48,018 nt of DNA, from assembly GCF_030693405.1 (NCBI RefSeq), contig NZ_JAUYAW010000025.1:1-48018 (forward strand), written 5' to 3'. This DNA is from Phenylobacterium sp. GTDB taxonomy: Bacteria > Pseudomonadota > Alphaproteobacteria > Caulobacterales > Caulobacteraceae. The position numbers and the translations under genes were made by a program. Under the pieces are notes generated by a model. It had not been told where the DNA came from and ran no database searches. It worked only from the letters and a program-made list of their open reading frames with translations. This document shows, piece by piece, positions 16,416 through 28,768 of the stretch (positions are counted from its first letter, which is position 1; each line of letters opens with the position of its first letter).

Positions 16416-18125
16416 GTGGCCAAGACGACACCCATGGCGCCCTGGGCGCGCCTGAGGTCCAGGGTCCCGGGCCTGCCGGTCCTGATCCTGGTGCTTGGTC
16501 TCGTCGCCAGTGTCGCCGGCGCCCTGGTGATCGAGCGGCTGGCCGAGGCCCGCGAACGGCAGCGGTTTGCGTCCCTGGTCGACCAGGCCAACGGCACGAT
16601 CGCCGATCGGCTGGCCACCTATGTGGCGGTGCTGCAGGCCAGCGCTGGCCTGTTCGCCGCCAGCGAGCGGGTCAATCATGAAGAGTTTCGGAGCTTCGCC
16701 GACCGGGTGCAGCTGACGCAGCGCTATCCGGGCATCCAGGGGATCGGCTTTTCGGCCCGTATCCCGGCGGGCGGCGCCGAGCCGCTGCAGGCGGAGATGC
16801 GCGCCGCCGGCCGCGCCGACTTCACCCTGAAGCCTCCGCCCCGGGCTGGGGAGGAGGAACGTCACGCCATTCTGTTCCTGGAGCCGGAGGACGAGCGCAA
16901 CCAGCTCGCCCTGGGCTTTGACATGTATGCCGAGCCCGTGCGGCGCGAAGCCATGGCCCGCGCCCGGGACAGCGGCCAGGCGGCCATGTCCGGCAAGGTG
17001 CGGCTGGTCCAGGAGATCGATGAAAACCCGCAGGCGGGGTTCCTCATCTATGAGCCCGTTTATGCTGGGGGTCGTGTTCCTCCGACGGTGGAGGCCAGAC
17101 GAGAGGATCTGATCGGCTTCGTCTATGCGCCGTTCCGCGCGGGCGACCTGCTCCAGGCGGTGTTCGACACCATTTCGCATCGTCCCTATCGCTACGCCGT
17201 CTATCACGGCCCGGTTCGCCCGGAGAATCTGCTTTTCCGGTCAGATCCGGGGGCGGGTTGGGTGGACTTCGGCCCGCTGGCGATCCGCCAGATCGAGGTG
17301 GCAGGCGGCAGTTGGACGGTGGTCTACCGAGCCGGACCCGACTATGTGGCCAGCGCCGCGCGCCAGCTTGTCTGGGCCTTCCTGTTCGGGGGTGTCCTGG
17401 CCACGATCCTGGTGGCGGCGGCGACCTGGCGGCAAGGCATGGCGCGGATGGCCGCCGAGCGGGAGGTCGCCGCCCGCAAGGCGATCGAGGCCCGCCAGAA
17501 ACTGCTGCTCGACGAACTGAATCACCGGGTGAAGAACACCCTGGCCACCGTCCAGTCCATCGCCGCCCAGAGCCTGCGCGAGGCCAGCGATGTGGAGAGC
17601 GTGCGGGCCAATTTCGAGAACCGGCTGATCGCCCTGTCTCAGGCTCACAACCTGCTGACCCGAGACGGCTGGCGCGGCGCCAATCTGGCCGAGCTGGCGC
17701 TGACCGAACTGCGCCCCTATTGCGGCCCGGCCGACGACCGGATCGAGATGCAGGGTCCAGCCGTCTGGCTCGCGCCCAACACCGCCGTGGCGCTCGGCAT
17801 GGCCCTGCATGAGCTGACCACCAATGCGGTGAAGTACGGCGCCCTGTCAGTTCCGGAAGGGAGGATCGTTCTCGACTGGGTCCTGGCCGAGCTGAATGCG
17901 GACGCCGAGCGCCTGACCTTGAGCTGGCGCGAGATGGACGGGCCGCCGGTGACGCCGCCCACGCGCCGAGGGTTCGGCACGCGTCTGATCGTCGGGGGCC
18001 TGGCCCATCAGCTGGACGGGGATGTGAAGTTGGACTTCGCCCCCGATGGCGTGCGCTGCACGATCAGCTTCGATGTTCCCCGCCAGGTGGACAGCGATAT
18101 GCTCTCGGTGGGCGCTGCGGCGTGA
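16416..18125 (+). CDS. CHASE-domain HWE-type sensor histidine kinase
   Basis: A 569-residue membrane kinase with a GTG start at 16416 and GAGGGGG upstream. A membrane helix (residues ~18-38) and another (~319-336) bracket a periplasmic CHASE domain, seen in YPGIQGIGFSARIP and FVYAPFRAGDLL. The kinase core is of the HWE/HisKA_2 type. The phosphoacceptor is H370 (LLLDELNHRVKNTLATVQS). The N-box is HELTTNAVKYGAL (H465, N470) and the WRE motif is W504-E506. HWE kinases often feed the PhyR general stress pathway, but no phyR, nepR or ecf gene is present here. The CHASE ligand is unknown. A DUF2171 gene follows 56 bases downstream. Confidence 0.92.
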   Translation: MAKTTPMAPWARLRSRVPGLPVLILVLGLVASVAGALVIERLAEARERQRFASLVDQANGTIADRLATYVAVLQASAGLFAASERVNHEEFRSFADRVQLTQRYPGIQGIGFSARIPAGGAEPLQAEMRAAGRADFTLKPPPRAGEEERHAILFLEPEDERNQLALGFDMYAEPVRREAMARARDSGQAAMSGKVRLVQEIDENPQAGFLIYEPVYAGGRVPPTVEARREDLIGFVYAPFRAGDLLQAVFDTISHRPYRYAVYHGPVRPENLLFRSDPGAGWVDFGPLAIRQIEVAGGSWTVVYRAGPDYVASAARQLVWAFLFGGVLATILVAAATWRQGMARMAAEREVAARKAIEARQKLLLDELNHRVKNTLATVQSIAAQSLREASDVESVRANFENRLIALSQAHNLLTRDGWRGANLAELALTELRPYCGPADDRIEMQGPAVWLAPNTAVALGMALHELTTNAVKYGALSVPEGRIVLDWVLAELNADAERLTLSWREMDGPPVTPPTRRGFGTRLIVGGLAHQLDGDVKLDFAPDGVRCTISFDVPRQVDSDMLSVGAAA

Positions 18126-18181
18126 ACCCGCGGGCGGGTTGAGCCGTTCCCTGGTCTCCAGACCTCAGAAGGAGACCCCCG

Positions 18182-18418
18182 ATGATCCAAGCCTCTGAAA
18201 TCAAGGAACACATGGAAGTCGTCGGCTCGGACGGCGGGCACGTCGGTCGGGTGGACCTCGTCCTTGAGACCGAGATCGAGCTGGCCAAGTTCGACATGGG
18301 CGCCGGCCTGAAGCACCACATGATCCCGATGACCTGGGTGGACCGGGTGGCCGACGACAAGGTCTGCCTCAACCTGACGAAGGACGCCGCCAAGTCGTCC
18401 TGGCGCGAAAAGGCCTGA
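18182..18418 (+). CDS. DUF2171 (PRC-barrel-like) small protein
   Basis: A 78-residue protein with AGAAGGAG at ideal spacing. The opening residues MIQASEIKEHMEVVGSDG, the GRVD strand and HHMIPMTWVDRV are typical of DUF2171, a beta-barrel-like fold related to PRC-barrel proteins of unknown function. It is probably cytoplasmic. It follows the kinase gene on the same strand and may be cotranscribed. Confidence 0.82.
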   Translation: MIQASEIKEHMEVVGSDGGHVGRVDLVLETEIELAKFDMGAGLKHHMIPMTWVDRVADDKVCLNLTKDAAKSSWREKA

Positions 18419-18434
18419 GGCAAGGCGTAGGATG

Positions 18435-18456
18435 GCCCCTCCATCGCTGGAGGGGC
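18435..18456. terminator. bidirectional terminator hairpin
   Basis: GCCCCTCC and GGAGGGGC form a perfect 8-base-pair stem with a 6-base loop. It lies between the convergent DUF2171 and aspartate aminotransferase genes. No clear T-tract is present on either side. Confidence 0.5.
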
Positions 18457-18463
18457 TGACGTC

Positions 18464-20998
<2,535 letters not shown>

Positions 20999-21089
20999 GG
21001 GGCGCACGTTTCTTGCCGTCAGAGGGCGATTTTGGCCGGATCGACGCAAGAGCGTTGCGGCGCAGTGCGTTCTTGAGTAGAAAACGTCC

Positions 21090-21161
21090 ATGACCAACGG
21101 TTTCCACAGCCTGCTTCTTGGCCTTCCGCTGGGGCTTAGCCGCCCCTGGGCGCCCCTGTAG
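21090..21161 (+). CDS. leucine-rich leader peptide of leuA
   Basis: A 23-residue open frame (ATG 21090, stop TAG 21159-21161) too short for routine calling. Seven residues are leucine, six of them packed between residues 8 and 16 (LLLGLPLGL). Four of the seven use CTT, a codon rarely used in this GC-rich DNA, which would make translation sensitive to charged leucyl-tRNA. It ends 90 bases before leuA and is followed by a hairpin able to compete with an alternative pairing. This is the layout of classical leucine attenuation, and the functional claim is inference. Confidence 0.65.
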   Translation: MTNGFHSLLLGLPLGLSRPWAPL

Positions 21162-21183
21162 GCTTGCGCGAAACCTCGCGGAG

Positions 21184-21214
21184 CCGGGCGCTCAGGGGAT
21201 GACCCCGCCGCCCG
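21184..21214 (+). terminator. attenuator-like hairpin upstream of leuA
   Basis: CGGGCG (21185-21190) pairs with CGCCCG (21209-21214), enclosing GGGG-ATGA-CCCC. The CAGGGG within it (21193-21198) can instead pair with CCCCTG (21153-21158) at the end of the leader peptide frame, giving mutually exclusive structures. No clean T-tract follows. Confidence 0.45.
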
Positions 21215-21251
21215 ACCTTCCTAGAATGAGCTCCCGCGAAGAGATCCTGAC

Positions 21252-22826
21252 ATGACTTCCCAAGCTTCCACCGCCGCGTCTGAACGCGACCGCGTCATCA
21301 TTTTCGACACCACCATGCGTGACGGCGAGCAGTCGCCCGGCGCCTCCATGTCCCTGGAGGAGAAGCTGGAGCTGGCGAAGATCCTCGAGGAAATGCGGGT
21401 CGACGTCATCGAGGCCGGCTTCCCCATCGCCTCGAACGGCGACTTCGAGGCGGTACGGCAGATCTCCGAAATCGTCACCGAGAGCACGGTCTGCGGTCTG
21501 GCGCGGGCCGCGGCCATCGACATCGAACGCTGCGCCGAGGCGATCCGTCCGGCCAAGCGCGGCCGGATCCACACCTTCCTGTCCACCAGCCCCTCGCATC
21601 GCGACCACATTCTGAAGATGAGCCAGGAGGACATCCTGGAGGCCATCACCCGCTCGGTGACCCATGCCCGCAACCTGTGCGACGATGTGGAATGGTCGGC
21701 CCAGGACGCCACCCGCACCGAGCAGGACTTCCTGCGCCGCTGCGTCGAGGCCGCCATCAAGGCCGGGGCCAAGACGGTGAACATCCCCGACACGGTGGGC
21801 TATTCCTATCCCTCGGAATACGAGGCCATCTTCCGCGACCTGGTGGAGAACGTCCCCGGCGTCGAGAACATCATCCTGTCCACCCACTGCCACAACGACC
21901 TGGGCCTGGCCGTGGCCAACAGCCTGGCCGGCGTGCAGGGCGGGGCGCGTCAGGTTGAGGTGGCGGTCAATGGCATCGGCGAGCGGGCCGGCAATGCGGC
22001 CCTGGAAGAAGTGGTCATGGCGCTGAAGGTGCGCGGCGACCGGCTGCCCTATTTCACCGGCGCCGAGACCCAGCACATCACCCGGGCCAGCCGTTATGTG
22101 TCGGCCATCACCGGCTTCCCGGTGCAGTTCAACAAGGCGATCGTCGGCAAGAACGCCTTCGCCCACGAGAGCGGCATCCACCAGGACGGGATGCTGAAGG
22201 ACCGTGGCACCTACGAGATCATGACGCCGGAAAGCGTCGGGCAGGGCGGCTCCAACCTGGTGATGGGCAAGCATTCGGGCCGCCACGCCTTCCGCGAGAA
22301 GCTGAAGGCCCTGGGCTATGAGCTGGGCCAGAACGCCCTGAACGAGGCCTTCCAGCGCTTCAAGGACCTGGCCGACAAGAAGAAGCACGTCTTCGACGAC
22401 GACATCGTCGCCCTGGTGGACGACGCCCTGGCCTCCGGCGCCGACCGGATCCAGGTCAAGCATCTGCGGGTGATCGCCGGCACCGAAGGTCCGCAGGAAG
22501 CCCATCTGACGGTGACCGTCGAAGGCGTCGAGCGCGCCGCCACCGCCACGGGCGACGGCCCGGTGGATGCGGTGTTCAACGCCATTCACCAGGTGGTGCC
22601 GCACACCGCCATCCTGCGTCTGTTCCAGGTGCATGCGGTGACCGAGGGCACCGACGCTCAGGCCCAGGTCTCGGTCCGTCTGGAGGAGGATGGCCGCATC
22701 GCCACCGGCCAGGCCGCCGACACCGACACCCTGACCGCCTCGGCCAAGGCCTATGTGAATGCGCTGAACAACCTCTTTGCGCGCAAGGAAAAGACCGCCC
22801 CCGACGCGATCGCTAGCGGGTTCTAG
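21252..22826 (+). CDS. leuA: 2-isopropylmalate synthase
   Basis: A 524-residue enzyme, slightly longer than the ~515-520 typical of LeuA1-type enzymes. It condenses acetyl-CoA with 2-oxoisovalerate, the committed step of leucine synthesis, in the cytosol. The N-terminal TIM barrel has FDTTMRDGEQSPGASM (catalytic Arg/Asp), the metal-binding STHCHNDLGLAVAN and NGIGERAGNAALEEVVM. The linker has FAHESGIHQDGMLKD, and the C-terminal ~130 residues form the LeuA regulatory dimer domain that senses leucine. The start lies 8-10 bases after GAAGAG. Regulation is probably by both feedback inhibition and the upstream leader peptide. Confidence 0.96.
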   Translation: MTSQASTAASERDRVIIFDTTMRDGEQSPGASMSLEEKLELAKILEEMRVDVIEAGFPIASNGDFEAVRQISEIVTESTVCGLARAAAIDIERCAEAIRPAKRGRIHTFLSTSPSHRDHILKMSQEDILEAITRSVTHARNLCDDVEWSAQDATRTEQDFLRRCVEAAIKAGAKTVNIPDTVGYSYPSEYEAIFRDLVENVPGVENIILSTHCHNDLGLAVANSLAGVQGGARQVEVAVNGIGERAGNAALEEVVMALKVRGDRLPYFTGAETQHITRASRYVSAITGFPVQFNKAIVGKNAFAHESGIHQDGMLKDRGTYEIMTPESVGQGGSNLVMGKHSGRHAFREKLKALGYELGQNALNEAFQRFKDLADKKKHVFDDDIVALVDDALASGADRIQVKHLRVIAGTEGPQEAHLTVTVEGVERAATATGDGPVDAVFNAIHQVVPHTAILRLFQVHAVTEGTDAQAQVSVRLEEDGRIATGQAADTDTLTASAKAYVNALNNLFARKEKTAPDAIASGF

Positions 22827-22854
22827 GGGGCGGGCCGGCCCTCGCCGGCGCCCC
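22827..22854 (+). terminator. terminator after leuA
   Basis: GGGGCG pairs with CGCCCC and CCGGC with GCCGG (a GG bulge between) around a 4-base loop. TGATTT follows. It separates leuA from the transporter gene, whose start lies only 10 bases beyond. Confidence 0.5.
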
Positions 22855-22863
22855 TGATTTCCC

Positions 22864-23745
22864 ATGCTCTGGATCGCCCTGACGATCGCGGCCGCGCCCC
22901 TGCAGGTGGCGCGCAACGCCCTGCAGCGCGGCCTGATGGCCGAGGCTGGGCCGTGGGGCGCGACCCTCGTTCGCTTCCTGTTCGGCCTGCCGTTCGCCCT
23001 GGCCATTTTCGCTGTGGTCGCCGGCCTGACGCCTGCGGCCGACCCCACCGCGACGCCCAGGTTCTGGGTTACGGTCAGCGCTGGGGCTTTGGGCCAGGTG
23101 CTGGCCACCGCCGCCCTGCTGGGGGCCATGAAGCGGGCCGGCTTTGCGGTTGCCACCTTCATGCAACAGGCCTCCCTGCCGCTGGCCGCCCTCATGGGGC
23201 TGGTCCTGTTCGGCGATCAGATGGGTCTCCAGGCCTGGGGCGGCGTGGCCCTGACCACGGCGGGCCTGGCGGCCCTGTCCTGGCCCGGGCGGGCGGCGTC
23301 GCGCGGGGCCCTGGTCGGCAGCGCGCTTGGCCTGGCGTCGGGCGCGGCCTTCGCGGTGGCGCTGAACGGTTATCGCCAGGCGGGTCTGGCCCTGGAGCCG
23401 GACTATCCGATCTATGCGGCCACGGCCGCCGTCTGCGTCGCCCAGACCCTGCAGACCCTCGTCCTGGGGGTCTGGCTGGCCATCGCCCGTCCCCAGGCCC
23501 TGCGGGCGGTGGCGCGGGCCTGGCGGCCCTCCCTGGGCGCCGGCTTCTTCGGGGCGGCGGCCTCGGCTTGCTGGTTCTCGGCGCTGGCCCTGGCGCCGGC
23601 CGGCATGGTCCGCGCCGTGGGCGTCATTGAAGCGCCGATCGCCGCGGCCGCCGGCCGGCGACTGTTTCAGGAGACCCTCAGCCTGCGCCAGGTTCTGGCG
23701 GGATCGGCCACCGCCCTCGGCGTGATTCTGACGGCTCTGGGCTAG
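22864..23745 (+). CDS. EamA/DMT-superfamily transporter
   Basis: A 293-residue protein with about ten hydrophobic helices in two five-helix repeats, the EamA layout. Typical segments are GATLVRFLFGLPFALAIF (first repeat) and MVRAVGVIEAPIAAAAGRRLF near the end, corresponding to the conserved EamA core just before the last helices. Family members export or import amino acids, metabolites or drugs. The substrate is unknown, though the position directly behind leuA makes an amino-acid role possible. The start ATG 22864 is used, and the Shine-Dalgarno signal is weak. Confidence 0.82.
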   Translation: MLWIALTIAAAPLQVARNALQRGLMAEAGPWGATLVRFLFGLPFALAIFAVVAGLTPAADPTATPRFWVTVSAGALGQVLATAALLGAMKRAGFAVATFMQQASLPLAALMGLVLFGDQMGLQAWGGVALTTAGLAALSWPGRAASRGALVGSALGLASGAAFAVALNGYRQAGLALEPDYPIYAATAAVCVAQTLQTLVLGVWLAIARPQALRAVARAWRPSLGAGFFGAAASACWFSALALAPAGMVRAVGVIEAPIAAAAGRRLFQETLSLRQVLAGSATALGVILTALG

Positions 23746-25090
<1,345 letters not shown>

Positions 25091-25154
25091 GACTTGCTTG
25101 ATCGAAGACGGTACGGCCACAGCCCAATTGCCTCTGGCGGGGAGACGATCTTAG

Positions 25155-26267
25155 GTGTCCTTCCGGGACAATCCTCTGGGTGAAATCCGGGTGCCGCTGG
25201 TCTGGACGGCCGGCGTCGCCCTGGTCGTGGCCGTCGTCGTGGCGGTGACCCTGCTGCTCGGCGACCGCCGCGAGACCCTGCGCAATGAGGCCTATGGCGT
25301 GACCCGCGAGGTCAGCGACGCCGTAGCCGCGCCTGTGTCGGGGGTGGTGTCGGCGCCCGTCCACTGGTTCGGCGCCCTCTCGGACGGGATCAGCCAGTAT
25401 TTTTTCGCGGTGTCCGAGAACCGCCGCCTGCGCGCCGAGCTGGAAGAGGCCGCCCAGCTGCGCCAGGAGGTCCTGGGCTTGCGGGACCTGAACGAGCGCT
25501 ACCGCGACCTGCTGGGCCTGCAGACCGATCCGCCGATCCCCATGGTGTCGGCCCGGGTGGTCAGCGACTCCCGGGGACCCTTCGCCAACACCCGCCTGGC
25601 CAACGCCGGGCGCGAGCGGCAGGTGCGGGTGGGCAACCCGGTGATGAGCGAATATGGCCTTGTGGGTCGGGTGGTGGGTGTGACCCGGGGCGCCAGCCGC
25701 GTCCTGCTGCTCACCGATATCGCCTCGCGCACGCCGGTGATGGTTGACCGCACCAACGCCCGGGCCATCCTGGCCGGAGACGGCGGCCCCAACCCCAAGC
25801 TCGAATATCTCCGCGGCCATGACCCGGTGAAGGAAGGCGATCGCATTGTCACCTCCGGCGACGGGGGGCTGATGCCCCGGGGCCTGCCGGTGGGCGTCGC
25901 CGTCAAGGGCGTCGACGGCGCCTGGCGGGTGGTGTTGAGCTCTGAGGCCGGCGCCATCGACTTCGTGCGCATCCTGCTGTTCGAGGACTTCGCCCAGCTG
26001 GTCGACCAGGACGAACTGAACGCCCGCAGCGAGCCCCCCGCCGATGGCGTCCTGCCGGCCGTGGGCGTGACCTCGCCGCCGCCGCCGACCCCTGCGCCGG
26101 CAACGTCTGCGCCAGCCGCCCGCCCGCCTGCGGCCCAGGCCCCAGCCCCCAGGACCCCCGCGCCCAAGGCGCCGGCCGCCAAGGCGGCGCCTGCGCCGGC
26201 GCCGAACCAGCCTGCGCCATCCCCTGAAGCCGCCGCGCCGCCGCCGGTCGAGGAGCCGGTCTTTTGA
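25155..26267 (+). CDS. mreC: cell-shape protein MreC
   Basis: A 370-residue protein with a GTG start at 25155 and GGGGAG upstream. A single N-terminal membrane helix (residues ~14-35) is followed by a coiled coil (NRRLRAELEEAAQLRQEVLGLRDL). The double beta-barrel MreC domain includes RVVGVTRGASRVLLLTD and GDRIVTSGDGGLMPRGLPVG. The last ~85 residues are an Ala/Pro-rich, low-complexity extension not needed for the fold. MreC bridges MreB, MreD and PBP2 in the periplasm. Its stop overlaps the mreD start. Confidence 0.95.
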   Translation: MSFRDNPLGEIRVPLVWTAGVALVVAVVVAVTLLLGDRRETLRNEAYGVTREVSDAVAAPVSGVVSAPVHWFGALSDGISQYFFAVSENRRLRAELEEAAQLRQEVLGLRDLNERYRDLLGLQTDPPIPMVSARVVSDSRGPFANTRLANAGRERQVRVGNPVMSEYGLVGRVVGVTRGASRVLLLTDIASRTPVMVDRTNARAILAGDGGPNPKLEYLRGHDPVKEGDRIVTSGDGGLMPRGLPVGVAVKGVDGAWRVVLSSEAGAIDFVRILLFEDFAQLVDQDELNARSEPPADGVLPAVGVTSPPPPTPAPATSAPAARPPAAQAPAPRTPAPKAPAAKAAPAPAPNQPAPSPEAAAPPPVEEPVF

Positions 26268-26776
26268 GCCTGACGGCGACGAGGCTTGACCCCTGGCGCT
26301 GGCTCGGCGCGCCGATGCTCCAGTGCATGGCCGCCACCATCCTCTTCAGCCTGCCAATCCGGGTGTTCGGCTGGGGTCTGCCCGAGCCCGTCTTCTGCAT
26401 GGCGCCGGCCTTCGCCTGGGCTATGATCCGGCCCTCCATCGCCGCGCCCTTCGGGGTGCTGACCATGGGCCTGTTCCTGGATATCTTCTGGGGCGGCCCG
26501 CTCGGACTTTGGGCGCTCTCCCTGCTGGTGGCCTATGGCGCGGTGCTGGGCGCGCGGAACATGATGGTGGGACAGAGCCGGCCCATGATGTGGATCTGGT
26601 TCGCGGCGGCTTGCGCCGTGGCCCAGACCGTGGGCTTCCTGGTCACCCAGCTCGATGTCCGGGCGACCCCGAACCTGTTGGCCATGCTCTGGCAATTCCT
26701 CGCCACAATCCTGCTGTATCCATTTGCGCACCGGCTGATCGACAGGTTCGATGACGCCGACGTGCGGTTCCGATAG
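26264..26776 (+). CDS. mreD: rod-shape protein MreD
   Basis: A 170-residue inner-membrane protein with about five hydrophobic helices. The start is a TTG at 26264 whose TTGA overlaps the mreC stop, implying translational coupling. Segments such as PSIAAPFGVLTMGLFLDIFWGGPLGLWAL match the MreD core. MreD works with MreC and MrdA in the elongasome. Confidence 0.88.
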   Translation: MSLTATRLDPWRWLGAPMLQCMAATILFSLPIRVFGWGLPEPVFCMAPAFAWAMIRPSIAAPFGVLTMGLFLDIFWGGPLGLWALSLLVAYGAVLGARNMMVGQSRPMMWIWFAAACAVAQTVGFLVTQLDVRATPNLLAMLWQFLATILLYPFAHRLIDRFDDADVRFR

Positions 26777-26788
26777 GGGGCGACGGCG

Positions 26789-28768
26789 TTGAGCGAGCCG
26801 TCCATCTTTTTCTCCGAGGTCAATGAACGGCAGGGGGCCTTCCACCGCCGCAGCTTCCTGCTGGGCGGGTTCGCCGGGGCCGGGCTGCTGGCCCTGGGCG
26901 GACGTCTGGCCCACCTGCAACTCCTGGAAGCCCAGCGCTATCAGAAGCTCTCGGCCTCCAACCAGTTCAACTTTCGTCTGGTGCCGCCGCCGCGGGGGCT
27001 GATCGTCGACCGCAACGGCGCGGTCCTGGCCACCAACCGCCCCAACTTCCGCCTCCTGGTGGTCAAGGACGGGGAGCACGAGCCTGGCGAGACGCTCAAG
27101 ACCCTGGCCCACTTCGTGCCCCTGGACGAGGCCCGCCAGGAGCGCCTGATGCGCGAGTTCGAGCGCACCCCCAACCGCACCCCGGTGTCGGTCATGGAGG
27201 ACATGACCTGGGAGCAGTTCTCGGCGATCAATGTCCGCGCGCCGGAAATGCCGAATGTCACCGCGGATATGGGCGAGGTGCGGGTCTATCCGCACGGCGG
27301 CGCCTTCGCCCACGTCATCGGCTATGTAGCCAAGGTGAACCGCGAGGACCTCACCGAGACCGGCCCGAATTCGGAGGCCATCCTGCTGCATCCGGGCTTC
27401 CGGATCGGTCGTCAGGGGGTGGAGAAGGCCTTTGATCTGGACCTGCGCGGTCGCACCGGCGCCAGGAAGGTCGAGGTGGACGCCCGCGGCCGCGAGATCC
27501 GCAACGACACCGACGGGGACATCCCCGCAGCCCCAGGCAAGACGGTCGAGCTGACCCTGGATGTGGACATTCAGAACCGGGCTCTGGAGGTGATGGGCGA
27601 CGAGAGCGGCGCCATCGTCGTCATGGACTGCCGGTCGGGCGACCTGCTGTGCATGGTGTCGGCGCCCAGCTTCGACGCCAACCGCTTCGTGCGCGGCCTT
27701 TCCACCGCCGAGTACCGGGCCCTGGCGGACTATGAGCGCCGGCCCCTGCTCGACAAGGCCATGAGCGGCACCTACCCGCCTGGCTCGACCTTCAAGATGA
27801 CCACGGCGCTGGCGGCCTTGGCGGCCGGCATCAATCCTGAGGAGCGGATTCACTGCTCGGGCGGGTGGCGGTTCGGGGGGCGGACCTGGCGCTGCTGGCG
27901 CCATGGCGGGCACGGCGCCCAGAACATGCACGACGCCATCAAGAACTCGTGCGACGTCTACTTCTACCAGGTGGCCCTCAGAATGGGCCCCGACCACATC
28001 GCTCGGGCGGCCAAGGCCCTGGGCTTCGGCCAGGCCTTCGACATCGGCATACCCGGTCAGCGCACCGGCGTGGTGGGCTCTACCGAGTGGAAGCGCACCC
28101 AGGTCAAGCGCGACCCCACCTGGCATCCCGGCGATTCGGTCAGCTACGGGATCGGCCAGGGCTACATCACCGCCAACGGCCTGCAGCTGGCGGTGATGAC
28201 CGCCCGACTGGCCAATGGCCGCAAACAGCTCAACCCACGACTGGTCAAGTCGGTGGGCGGTGTCGAGATGCCGCCTGGGGACGAGGTGCCGAACCTGCCG
28301 TTCTCGCAGGAGCATCTGGACTATGTGCGCGCCGGCATGATCGCCGTGGCCAACGACCGCAGCGGCACGGCCTTTCGGCAGAGCCAACTGGGCCTCGGCG
28401 ACGTGCTGATGGCCGGCAAGACCGGCACTGCCCAGGTCCGCAGCTATGACGGGGTGGCCAACCGTGACAGCCGCAGCGTCCGCTGGGGGCTGAAGGACCA
28501 CAACCTCTATGTCGCCTTCGCGCCCATCGACCAGCCGCGCTACGCGATTTCGGTGATCATCCAGCACGGCGGGCTGGGCGGCGCCACGGCCGCCGCGCCG
28601 CGGGCCCGGGAGGTCATGCGGGTGGCCCTGCTGAAAGACCCGGAGATCCGGGCCCGTATCGTCCAGCCCATGCCGCTGCCTGATGTCACCGACCTGCCTC
28701 CCGTGGGGGAGGCGCCGGAAGGCGCGGTGGCCGCGCCGCCGCCCCTTGATCCAGGTGAACCCACATGA
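26789..28768 (+). CDS. mrdA: penicillin-binding protein 2 (elongation transpeptidase)
   Basis: A 659-residue class B PBP with a TTG start and AGGGGG upstream. One N-terminal membrane helix (residues ~24-42) is followed by the pedestal domain starting at PPRGLIVDRNGAVLATN. The transpeptidase domain has the active serine S333 (GSTFK, K336), the second motif SCD (S387-D389) and KTG at K544 (MAGKTGTAQV). The ~20 residue C-terminal tail is Pro/Ala-rich. It cross-links peptidoglycan during cell elongation with RodA. The stop overlaps rodA by 4 bases. Confidence 0.97.
   Translation: MSEPSIFFSEVNERQGAFHRRSFLLGGFAGAGLLALGGRLAHLQLLEAQRYQKLSASNQFNFRLVPPPRGLIVDRNGAVLATNRPNFRLLVVKDGEHEPGETLKTLAHFVPLDEARQERLMREFERTPNRTPVSVMEDMTWEQFSAINVRAPEMPNVTADMGEVRVYPHGGAFAHVIGYVAKVNREDLTETGPNSEAILLHPGFRIGRQGVEKAFDLDLRGRTGARKVEVDARGREIRNDTDGDIPAAPGKTVELTLDVDIQNRALEVMGDESGAIVVMDCRSGDLLCMVSAPSFDANRFVRGLSTAEYRALADYERRPLLDKAMSGTYPPGSTFKMTTALAALAAGINPEERIHCSGGWRFGGRTWRCWRHGGHGAQNMHDAIKNSCDVYFYQVALRMGPDHIARAAKALGFGQAFDIGIPGQRTGVVGSTEWKRTQVKRDPTWHPGDSVSYGIGQGYITANGLQLAVMTARLANGRKQLNPRLVKSVGGVEMPPGDEVPNLPFSQEHLDYVRAGMIAVANDRSGTAFRQSQLGLGDVLMAGKTGTAQVRSYDGVANRDSRSVRWGLKDHNLYVAFAPIDQPRYAISVIIQHGGLGGATAAAPRAREVMRVALLKDPEIRARIVQPMPLPDVTDLPPVGEAPEGAVAAPPPLDPGEPT

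Noticed and set aside
16107..17207. A 366-codon minus-strand frame reaching into the CHASE kinase gene
   Set aside because: Only its last 59 codons (the DUF4169 protein) are real. The upstream part is antisense to the kinase.
25499..28567. A 1022-codon open frame antisense to mreC, mreD and mrdA
   Set aside because: It lies over three well-recognised genes and has no domain signature. It is a codon-bias shadow.
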